From positions 25,147,001-25,211,000 of the forward strand of contig NC_064437.1 in assembly GCF_023343835.1 (NCBI RefSeq): a stretch of 64,000 nucleotides of DNA. Direction: 5' to 3'. The stretch comes from Lagopus muta. Taxonomy: Eukaryota > Chordata > Aves > Galliformes > Phasianidae. Within the stretch, counting starts at the first letter, position 1. Every line of letters starts with the position of its first letter. The translations under genes and the position numbers were made by a program. This document shows, in pieces, positions 1 through 12,100 of this stretch. The notes under the pieces were generated by a model. It was not told where the DNA came from. It did not search any database and worked only from the letters and a program-made list of their open reading frames with translations.

Positions 1-9
1 CAGAAATAC

Positions 10-106
10 CCTCACAAGAAGCACAGTGATTTTTAACCAGTTTACAGTCTTCATTCTTCAAAGCTTTAACTGCAGCTTTGAGTACATGGAGGTCTCCATA
101 CTGGAT
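10..106 (-). CDS. AXDND1: AXDND1 exon 24 (probable)
   Basis: [20 protein letters not shown] then [12 protein letters not shown]. It begins in phase 0, matching exon 23. The donor G|GTATTT is at bases 8-9, so the gene goes on past the window; if that donor is not used the exon itself runs off the edge. Confidence 0.45.
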
Positions 107-3100
107 CTTTGCTCAAATTGAATCATAGCTGCTTGCTTTAGATATTTTAAAGCAGATCTTCATTCAAACTGGTTCAACATAGAACAGCAAATGCAGTCAA
201 TATATGTACCTCTGATCCAAAGAGGTTTCTCAGTTCTTCTAAATGCAGAAAGGAGACTGGAGTGCCTTTGATCTCTGAAAGGAGAAGGCTACACACTTGA
301 ATCCAATTACAGCACTCAGTCTGAGAAGACATAATGGAAAAAGAGGCATTATTAATTTAAGAAAAAAATAATCTGTGATCGTAATTATTCAGTCAGTTAA
401 ATAATTCCATCTATCTTTATCTGTTCCAGGGACATGAATGGACCCTTCCATTCACACCTCACAGAGCAAATGGAAGACGTTTCTCCAAGCTTCCAGATAT
501 GGTATCCATCACTGTCTAATTACTCAATTCCTTCAACACGCTCCACCTCAGGCCAGCAGAGGAGGTCTCTGTCCCAGCCCATGTGGGGAGAAGTGAAGGA
601 AAATCTGACAGTTTACTTTTTCACTTGCAAAGCTAACATGGAACAGAAACTTTCCAGTCCCTGAAAAGAAGCTTCTTGAATTCCTTGTAAAAATCTCATC
701 TGTTCTGTGCTCAGTGCAGCGTTAGGCTTTAAGAAGGGTCTACATCTCAGGTTCCTAAAACACAGACAAAGCTTAACTAAACACTGAAGATGACAATGGT
801 AGCAATTACCAGAGGAAGAAACGTACGCGCTATCACACTCCCTGCACTGCTTCAAATAAAGATGCCATCAACATACACTTTCAGTAAGAGCTCCAGTATA
901 GAGTCAAGGAGACAGAAGGTAGGCTAGCTGACAGCAGAACACTTCAACAGAGTCTGTATAGTGGTATATTGCACCAAACACCTCCAGAAACTCCCAAGCA
1001 CTGCTCAAATCTCAATTTACATGGCTCTGACAAGCTTTAACATAGAGATGAATCTGCTGCCATTCATACGGAATAAATCTAGCAGGATATCCTGAAATGA
1101 GATAAGGAAAGTGTTAATACTGAGTCATGTTCAGTTTTATCCACTTTCCACTTTCGTGGAGTCAGTAGGCAATTTGAGGGATCAGGAGTAGTAAGAATCT
1201 TCCTCCTTGAAAATCATCACATTTATTTTTCTCTACCTTTCACAAAGCACATGTGGTCTCATCGAGGTACAGACCTAGACAGCTGGAAACATAGTGGCCT
1301 TTTACCTTGAGTTTATCCAGCTCCTCTAGCTCAAAATCAGCTTCTGCATCCTTCTCTGACTGTTTCTTCCGAACAATTGTGCTGACAACCTCACGGCAGC
1401 AGCTGCAAAGATGGAGAATGTCGTTGACACTGTAGGAGTGCCCTCAAATGCTTTCTGCCTTTCAGGCAGCATCCCATTGCTGTCAGCAAGATGTATGAGC
1501 TACCTATAGACTTCTGTGCTAGAGAACAATCCTCACCTGCACCACTCACGCAGTGACCTCCCAGGCAGCTTGCTTGTGCCTGTACTGTACTAGCCCATAG
1601 AGGAAATAAGAACACAGATGCAGGTTTTGCTCCAGGTGACCTGGACTGCAGACTCACTGCCTGAACTGCTTTACATGATGCTCAGAAGAGTAGACAGAGC
1701 CCACAGAGTTACAGGTGCATGTTTTATAGCAGTACCAGGTATGAAGCAGATACTGTCATTCTCTTTAGATACACCTATCTTACGAGGCTCCCTCCAAATT
1801 CCAGTAAGGACCATTTAGAACTAGGAAAAGATCTAAGGAAAACCAAATTGATCAGATCTGCTGCCTCAAGGAATCTCTTGGCACACTACACATTTTTCTT
1901 TAATTAGCCTCCTTTAGTCCAAATTGAAAGTCTCTGTTCATACCTGACTACAGAACCAGACAGTCCACACATCTTGGCAATCAGCTTTTCTGCTTCTTCC
2001 TGTAGTTCCTGAGCACTCTGAAGACTGAGCTCCTTGCCCATCTCGAAGTCTGCCTCTTGCTGCTGGGGACACTCACAGGACAAGCGATCCACTATCACAT
2101 ATTGCAGCAAATTCACCAGCCACAGGGTCAGGTTTCTGTGCAGTTCAGTCACCTGCACAAAACATCAGAGCAAATCTAAACCAGTAATAAGTGAACGATC
2201 TTATCAAGTAGTCTGAATTCAGTGCATTTCACTTAAGCCAATATTCTACCCTAACTCAAGCTGACCTAATAACAGAAACATTGACCCGTATTTTTTTTCT
2301 CCCATATTCATTCCTATTACCAATAAATATTTTCCTGCTATGGATCTGTCTTTCTGCAAAGTGTTTGTTCAGCAACATGAGCTCTTTATCAGCTATGGGG
2401 CATTCTTGTCCATATTACAGCAGCAGACCAAAAATCACACATCATGCTTGCAAAACATTTAGAAGATACACTGTGAGAACCTCACTAACACAAACACACA
2501 CAAAAAAACATCAAAAACAGAGAGCTAGCAGCCAAAACAGTTCTCTGAACAGAAAATGTCAACATTACTCCAGAGGGAAAGCTTGCTAAAGATTAGCAAA
2601 ACATAATTCTGTTGATTCACTCTTTAGTGCACTGTTTTTAGTAGTCTTGATATGTTCCCCTGGCTGGAAGACAGAAAGCCGCAACTCAAACAAGAAAGAA
2701 GGTGTTAAAGGAGAAACAGGCATTCCTCTCAGCTGTGGTCTGTCCAGACAAAAATTGGAGGAAAGAGTGAATCCTAAATACAGTGCTTTACTTGCTTCCA
2801 CTTACTTCTTCATTAAGATGCGTGGTGCTCTTCTCAACCTCAGTATTCACGGACAAAATCCATTGTTGAATCCTCTTAAAAAATTCTCTAGGTACCACCC
2901 TTTAAAATAAATAATGCAGAGACAAAGTGACATCTAATGCACCACACCCAGGGATCTCCTGTCGCAAAGACACCTTTGTTCCCAGCTCAAGGAAAATAAC
3001 ATTTAGCACACCAGATGCTGGGGACGTGGCACAAGCAGTTTTATTAACACTGTGGTTGTGGGCAAGCTTGTCATTTGCAAATAATCTCTAACATATATGT

Positions 3101-6100
3101 AATGCATGTGCTCTGCAAATACTTCACTTCCTGATGATATTTGCCAAAGACAGAGCACGATGAGAAGAATGCCCCCACAAATCTGCCTGTAAATTAATCA
3201 CAAATTGTAGTTTTTTTCTTCAAATGCCACGATCTCGAAACAGGTGGCACTCAGTGATGTTCCAGGAGTTATATTGTAGCCACCAACTGCCTCGACAGAT
3301 ACTGCCAAATCAAAGCAAATGGCCAAATCACAGCAGATGAAAGGCAGCCAGCCACCAATCATTTTAACACTTAAGCTGATCACAGTTATCCCACTGCCAG
3401 TTTCTTGTGCCAGAGTCCCCACAAAACAACATTTTTCTTTTCTTATGCATGTAGTTTCATGTATAAGGCACAATTAACACCTTTGTCCTTACGGGAAATG
3501 CAGTTCCATATCATTTTCAGCTTTATGCAACTGACTGGAGCCTATAATGCTCATTAATGCATCCACTTGGGCCAACCATGAAGGAATCATGTGATAAAAC
3601 GCCTGCAGTTCAGTTTCATGCATGCCAGAACCTCGCGTTAGCTTTTGCGCCTTGAATAACCAATCTTCCATGCTTCTCACCAAGACTGTCAAAAATCTGA
3701 CTGTGCCTGGAGGGGAAGAAAATACAAACCTTTAATTACGTTCTTTCAGCCAACAAAAACAAGGCTCAATTCAAAGACCTTTGCCAGGAGGGATGAACAG
3801 CCGACGTGAGATCTGGCTATACTTAGCGCTAAGAAAAAACTGTTTAGGAAGCACTGAATTAACAGCAAGTTGGAAGAAAATCTGCTTGATGTGAAGCTGA
3901 CTTTCTTTCTTGTCTTGACAGATTTGACTTGTTGCATAAAGAAATGTGATGGCTTAATAGAACTCTTACAAAACGCGCTGTAGCTCTCTTCAAAAGAGAT
4001 ACAACATACATAGATATTAAAAAATACCCGGATAAAACAGTAAATCACATGTTCATTCACTCATCTGGCATAAACTGATGGATATTCTTTGATTCCTGGA
4101 AGTATGCTTGAAATTAAGGTCGCTCCTGATGTCCAGTGTTTAGTCTTTAAATCCTGCTAAGGTCCTGGTCTTCATGACAACTTGTTTCAAAGATAACACG
4201 TTACACATGTGGAGGTAATTACCATTTTTGAGGCATTTTAATGACTCAGTTTCCCCACTGTACTGCTGTGGTATGTTAACTTCTACTCTGGATTATTTGT
4301 CATGCAATGAAGCAATGTTGAGATGTTCAGACTGGTAAGAAAGGAAAGAAGTTACCTCCAAAGGTTGGGTGGTACCAGAACATACTGTGAAAGCCCCACT
4401 ACTAGACAAATTTGCTTTGGGAAGACTGCCTTTATCTTATAGTCAGGTCTGCAGCAAAAGAGAAGAGCTAGCAGGATCTCAATGGAGAGGTCGCTCTGGT
4501 CCCAGTCACCAAGTTCAGAGTCAGAAACTTACCAAAAAAGGTATGACTTCGAGAAATGATCAAGGAAGAGCAAAGGTCTTAAGTGAAAATTTATAAATTT
4601 TAGTCTCATATGCCGTTGTTCTCTTTGCATCTTTATTCCTTGCCAACAAATACTGAACCTTTTGTATTTCTGTCACGTGGTGCTTGAGATCAGGTAACCT
4701 GAACTTAGCAGATAATAAATATTTCAGGTAAATGAGGATCATTGCCTTACAGAACAAAATTACAATAATTACCATGTTTTCAGTATTTTCTCTCATCTAT
4801 TTCTTATAGCCACTTTCTTTTTCACCTTTTTTTTTTAAACTGTAGCTGCAATGTAAAGAGATGGAATACCCTGTCTCTTCTCACAGGCAGGAGAAGAGCA
4901 GAAATGAGTCCAAGCAATTCAAATACACTGCCTTGTATGGAGGAAGAGAATACCTTTACTGAGATCCAGTTCCCAAAACCTTTGTTAAAATAAGCTAAAC
5001 CTCCTTTTTCTGGACTTTACTGATGGAAGCAATTCTGTATCAGATGTCAGCACTATGCCACCTAAACCTTTGTTCAGATCACTAATAAACACAAAGACTT
5101 CTGACAGCCTGCTGTTAACTTTTTGCCATGATATCTGGCCAATTACGTCCCTGCTTCTTTTTCCTTCTTTTACTTTTTAATGAGAACTGCTAGGAGTATT
5201 TACTTCTTTCAGCTGTCTTTTAGGTTGGACAGACTTACAGTATACTGTCTCTTTTAGCAGAAATATACAACACAGCATAAAGCATAGGGTAACATTATGA
5301 AAGACTAAGATGACAGAATGAGAAGGAGCTCGGAAAACATGAGCAGCAGTTCTGGACACATATTCAGTTTAGTCTTCTAAAAGAAAAGAAGATGATTGGA
5401 AAAAAAACACCAGAGATGAAACAATTCTGAAATCAGAAATGAGTCAAGGCCTAGGAGAGGCAAATGTTGAAAAAGTTGGTTACAAATGTTTGTTACCTTA
5501 AGCAGAATGTGATAATTTTATATCAGCAAGAAAAATATTTATTTGCATAATTTATTATCAGTATAAATCAATATCTAAATTTAGATAACTGTCTTAATGA
5601 TAAGGTAATAAAAAAAATATTACCCTCTGAAACAGTATTATCAGGTTAATGAACTCTAAAGTGACATTTTGCTTTAAAACTTAAACATCTCTTCTTTACA
5701 GTGAGGTGACGGAGCACTGGAACAGGCTGCCCAGGGAGGTGGTGGAGTCTCCTTCTCTGGAGATGTTCAAGACCTGCCTGGATGCCTCCCTGTGCGACCT
5801 GCTGTAGGGAACCTGCTTTGACAGGAGGGTTGGTCTCGATGATCTCTGGAGGTCCCTTCCAACCCCCACAATTCTGTGATTCTGTGATTCTTTTATTGTA
5901 CATTTGCTTTCTTTTCCACACATAATTCACGCAATCACAAACTACACATGCTCTGAACTTAACACAGCTTATGTCTTATTTGTACTGCAATTTTCTTTGA
6001 TTGTATTGCATTGCATTTCAGATTCCAGATATTCTTTGTGCGATCAAGAGCCAAGTTTCTCAGAGTTCATACCTCCCATTTTTTGGTTACTGAAATATAC

Positions 6101-9100
6101 GTAGGGATCAGACATAGTCTTTGCAAAAAAAAATCAGAGCAGATTATACTAACTGGCCCTTTATTACCTGCTACTTCCCTGGCATACCCTAAGAAAGACA
6201 GAACTGCAAAATTGGTTATTTCTTACCATTATTCCCACTTATCCTTATGTTATATTGCTGATAGAGTTCACGTGCACTTTGGTTTATTTCTTCCAGGGCA
6301 GCGAGCTGTGGAGGCAATGCTCCAGTTAAGTCCCGGTGTCGACTCAGCACCGTTTCTCCTAGCTCTGTCCAATGTCCCTGTATCCTGGCAGCACTCCTGA
6401 GACTTTCAGTCTTGGCTAGATATGTCTCCCCTGCATACAGCTGCACATCTTCCTTCAGCATCTGAAGAAAAAAAAAAAAGCAACAGGCTTACTGTGTCCC
6501 CAAAAGTTGGCTGCAATGGAAAGGTGGTAGAAATCAGGTAAGAGAATAACAAGGAATTCATGAGCATGTCATAGTAAGTACAATAAGTTGGAAACTTACT
6601 CCACGAAGCTGACAACTGTGAGTGCTTCTACAGATTAATATAATCTATCAGTCACCAGAACTGGCTGTCAGTGCTCAAGTGTGGGTAAGCCTAATGGCTG
6701 AGCTGCAGTATTGGGCAGTTGCAACTTTTCATGTGTAGATTCTTGGTTGAAGCTTCAGAACAAATGATGTCAGTTGATTTGTGATGGGCATAGATACTGA
6801 CAGCAAGTGGTCATTTGCTGAGCATATACCATTTAGTAGTATGTCCAACCTCCAGAAATCTTACATTTATTAAGAGCTTCATATCTTCTAAGATCTCATC
6901 CAATAGCTCTTCTTTCATCTGAAAAGAACTAAGCAGAAAAAAAGAAGGCATGAGAGCTGAGAGAAAAAAATCCTGTAGTGGTTTATGTAAAACCAAGGTC
7001 AAGATACACTGTACGCATGCCAAGTTTGTGACACAAATTATAACTTGGAAAAAAAAAAGCCAAAAACACCAAGCCTTACTTAGCTGGTAAGGCTAAGTCA
7101 CTCAACATAGTGCAAACACAACTGTAGTTAAGAAAATCAATTATTAACATACGAGTGAAGTATGGAAAATAACATCTTCTGTTAGTGCAGACAGTGTGCA
7201 TTTCTGGATTTTGCACTTGCATTTGTCCTTTATTTAATATATCATGATGGACTAACAAAAAGTCTGCAAAATATACATTAATATACAAAAAGACCTTGCA
7301 TTTGGAACCTCATGTGCCTTACAGTCTCATTTTGTATCTTTACTGCTCTGTTGAAGCATCAATGCAAGTGTCATGAGTGTTAAAATGAACCAAACTAAAC
7401 AGAAGAATTCTGTCATGGCAATCATATCTGTAAAAAGAGAACTCTGGCTCCTAGTAGAAGGGTAAAATCCTTGCCCTAATGGAGTCAGTAGTAACCTCAC
7501 CACTGAATTCAGCCACAAGCATACAGCATCACTTTGGAGCTACCACTAAGGACCCAACTATCAAAATAAACATGTCAATCATAAAAGCAGGGCAGTGAGG
7601 GATATGAAAAATGAAGATTGTAACAAATCTCACTACATCTGAGTCAGGAATTCTGTGCATGCTTTGACTTGTGCCATGGGGCAAAGGGGAAATGACTACT
7701 ACTCCCAGTCTCTCAGGGCCACTCACAAGTTACTGCGTTGGTACTGAAGCCACTTGTTGAGGTTTCTGAGCACAATTTGCAGTTTTTCCTTGCTGGACTC
7801 CTCCAGATGCTCTGTCTCTGCTCCAACATGACCTAATATTCCTTTGAACTGCTCGGTCTCCTCCTGTAGATCAGCAAGGTCTCTCAGATCCTGCAGCCAT
7901 TGAATGGCAAAAAAAAAAGTCGTAACTGTTTTGATCTGAGTTGAAGGAATTCTCTCTTCAGCCTAGGTGTTTTGAGTTATATCTATATATCAGAGATCTG
8001 GGAAACAACCCCTTTCATGCAGGACTAAGTTGGCTCACACTTCCCAGGCATTCCAGAAGTGAGCACTTGACTGTCTGCTGCTTGTATGCTACATAGAGAC
8101 CATGCAACTATATACCTTCAAAGACAAAATTTCACTAACCTGGATCTGTTTGGTTTTATGGTGATGGAACAAGGAAAGGGAAGAATAACACAAAGAAGGA
8201 AAAGAAGAGGAAAAAGAAAAGCTTGAGGTAGAGGAAAGAGGATATGGAATAATGAGAAAGGGAACTGGAAAGACAATGAGTGAATTCAAGTTTTAACACT
8301 TGTTCAAAACTAGATCAAGATTTAAAAGTTCTAGTAACAGCAGAAGTACTGAATGCTTTGCTGAGTATCAGTGCTACATGCACCACACACACAAACACTT
8401 CAAACAGGTACCCATGGCAGACAAGTCCTACCTTTGAGGCCAGAAGGACTATGAAATGCTTGAGAACTTTGGTCAGAGCCTTCCCACTTATATGGAGCCT
8501 GCGAATCAATGTGAGCTGGTTTCTTTCTATTATCTGAAAGAAACGTTATTTTCACTGTTGTCTTTTGAGAGAAGGGACATCTGATAGTAATGTGAAGCTC
8601 TACTATCTATGAAATAGAGTGCAAGCAGATGAAGCCACTTACCTCAGAAATAAACTTCTTATCCACAAGGCAAACCAAGAAGGTAGGTCTGCTAATAAAT
8701 TTGAAACTTTATCGAGGAAAAAGTAAAAGATCACGAACAAGAAAAACACACAAGCTAGGAAGCAGAGTTATCCAAGAATGCTATTTTGTGAAGCTTAAAG
8801 AATCTGGCTACAATATTCCAAGTTATGGGGAAGAAGGAAACTTTTCAGTCAAACTCATCTCCAACTGGAAATATTCATTTCGTAGTTCTTCCTGCACAGA
8901 AACTGGAGGCCTGTACTAAAAATGCTGTGTGAATCAGCTGGAACAAACCAAACAAAACATGAAATACAACAGTCCTCAGAAAAGGAGGGCAAGAGACGGG
9001 TTAGCACCAATTAGATTAAACAAACATTCCTTGGGATGAAATTTGCTTTTGGAAAAGTCTGCCTGCTGTGATGGTCTATACCTTGCAGTGTATCACTGAC

Positions 9101-12100
9101 CTCCCATACTTACCATCAGAGCAAGGTTACATGCAGCTGAGCTCCAGATGTCTCTCTCTTGAGCTACCACCAGAACCTGGTCTTCCAGCCTTCTCCTCTG
9201 TAACTCGTATAACTCTCGATACTGTTCCAAAAGGCTAGAAGGAAAAGACAATGAAGTTTGTCCATGCTTCTTATTCACATTTATTGCGTTCCTCCCAATT
9301 CCCAAGACATTTCATCTCCCTCTTTCCTTCCTTGATCACCTTCCACATAAGTGCGTGAATTCACGGCTCCTTTACCCTGAGCTGCTGCAACACCATTGTG
9401 TTGATATCCTCACACCGAGTTTCCAGCCAGCATTCTTACAAATCTCTGTTGGATCTAGACCATCTGCTTTCTTCATGACACAAGATTCCTGTAAGTGAAT
9501 CCCAAACGCCCAACACAAATCTGATACCAACCACCTCAACACTTAGGTTTTTTTTATGTACCTGAAGATGTCTACAGCCTCATACAAGTTCCAAGCTGCA
9601 GGCTCTACTTGACTATGAGCTTACTAGCTGTGACTGTAGGGTGAAGAGGATGGCAGCACCTGAGCAACAAATGCAACTTCTATGATTTGAAACTAGAAGA
9701 ATTTTAGACAGCTTCTTGTCCCTTTGAGGAGTTCAGGATTTATAGAAAAATGACAGTATTTGTCACAAAGAGCCAAGCTCTCTTCCTCAGAAGGAAATCT
9801 GTCCTTCTTCCCAAGCCAGGAGAATGATACCAGCACGCTGCAGAGATCTCCCAACCTTAGCTTTGAAAGGAACTTACTTTGCATTTGCCTCTGCCTCCTG
9901 CATAGCTGCAGCTAGCTCCTTTTGAGCTTTTTCTGCTTCTTTGGTCACCTTGCAGTCATGTTCTCGTACCTCATATAGTTCGCTGAAACAGCAAGGAACA
10001 GCCTAAATAAACTTAGCCCAGCCCAGTCTCTGCTCTGCTAAACACAGACTGCTCTCACCATACACAGACAGCTCTCTATGGAGTTGAAAGGCATTTTGAA
10101 GACCTCTTATTCCTGCACATGCAGATTGCTCCCGCAATCCCCTTCAGTGCAAAGTGTAAAGGAAAGCAGGTGTTTTAACCCTTATTCTGTGCTTCCATGC
10201 TGCACAGCTGACAGTAAAAACAGACTAATGGTGTGAGGAGGCTAAAGCGCAGTCCCTGTAGCTCTGGCTCAAGTAAGAAAAATAATTGCCTGCTCCTATG
10301 GAAGGAAGATTTGAAAACTGAACAAAACCAGTATGCTAAGCTTAGTGCATGGAGATAATTTTTTAGGATGAGGAAGGATTCAGACCTGGCCAGCTGCGCA
10401 ACACACTCCTTAAAATAGAGTAGTTCTTCTGTAATATGTCTGTCAACCAGTTGCTGAGCCATCATTTTTTTGTAGAGTGCCTTCATCTGCTGAGGAATAC
10501 GCTCCAGGAGATCCACATACCTCTGTCTTCAGTAAAAATAATAAAAATAAATAGAAATTGTCCTGAAAGTGAAGATCTGAAAACCATTCCTTTCACTGCA
10601 CAACAGCATATCTAGAGGGCAATCTTCTGACTGTATGGACTTGGGATTTTAAAAACCCTGGAACAATGTAATTGCTACAAATACTGGTAATCTGTGTGTG
10701 AGGTGGAAAAAGAGCAGAGGAACCCCAGCTGTGAGAGTAGTTCCAGCTATTCCACATGTGAAAAGTTCCATTAAATGTCACACCCATAAGGTGCCCGCAT
10801 TGTCAAGTGTTGTGTCAAGGGTTCAAACTCCTGGTTATGTAACAGTGGTCCGTTAGTACTGGTTGTTAACTAGGCAGGGCAATCCTATTTCACTTCTGGC
10901 ATCAGACCCCATGCCAATGACATTGTGACAGGCTAGCTTTGTTGGGCAGTGACATTAAGAAAGATCTGCAATCTGCAAAGATCTAGCTAATGCTGCTCCT
11001 GAGAGGATACTGCCACAAATCAAGAGGGGGATTAAGGCTGCTTGCCAAATGATGACCTGAGTTTAGAAAGCAGCTGTCCTCTCTCCTTGCAGTCCACGCT
11101 GACCTGCCGAATCATCTCATGGAAAACTACATTGTAGATGTTCTGCTCTGCCTTCATCAGCTCCAGCATGTTGTGCAGCTGGCAAAACAGACGAGACAAA
11201 CACCAGCCTTGCAGAGACTGGCAAATCTCCATCATCAACTGAGACTGGCACAGCACACTAAATTCTTCTGAACCTAATTTCCCTCTTGAAGAGGTAATGG
11301 GGAAGGGGAAGAGAAAGAGCCAACCTGCACACATTCACAGGTTCTTTTTCAAATTTGTTTTGGCTCTGTCCTCCCATTAACATCTGTGGGAGCTTTTCTG
11401 CTAACTCCAGCAGGAGTTCATATTGAAACAGTGCTATACATTTTTCAAAAATCCTACTTTGTCCATTTAAACCTTCCCCGTTACTGTGCAAGAATAATAA
11501 AAAGTAAGCCCAAGCAAAGGATAGAGATTTTTTGGCAAATGAAAGCTTCCAAAGATCCATTTTCAAACACAGCAGCCTGTCTGCTAATGAGGAGATGAGA
11601 TAGCCACTGCTTTATTTCCTCCATAGCAATGCCAGATGATTCCTTTTGGCATTTTTGCAGCTGCTTGTTCTTCAAGGATCAGACAAAGACAACCAGAAGC
11701 TCAAGAGAGCGATCTCTCACCTATGACAGCACCTACAGACAGATGGCCTGGGCAAAAAGTAACTGCTTGGAGGCATCTTAAGCACAACTGAGACAAACAC
11801 TAGGGAAAATGATATTCTTTTTCTGGGTATGAGTGAGTTATCCACCTGTGAAGGTCCTGTTACTCCAATCAGCTCATCTACTCCAGCTTTTTCCAACATG
11901 CTGTCCATTGCCTCCATCAGCTGTATGACCTCTAACCTCCCAGAAGGTTTCCTGACAGACCAGAAAGAGACACATCATTATTCTACACAGTATACCATGG
12001 GATTTTCCCACAAAATGGAATTCCAACTGTGGTGTGTTGTTTTGGTTTGGCTTTTTTTCCCCAGTAAAAACTTGATTCAGGGTACGTACATGGATGGGAA

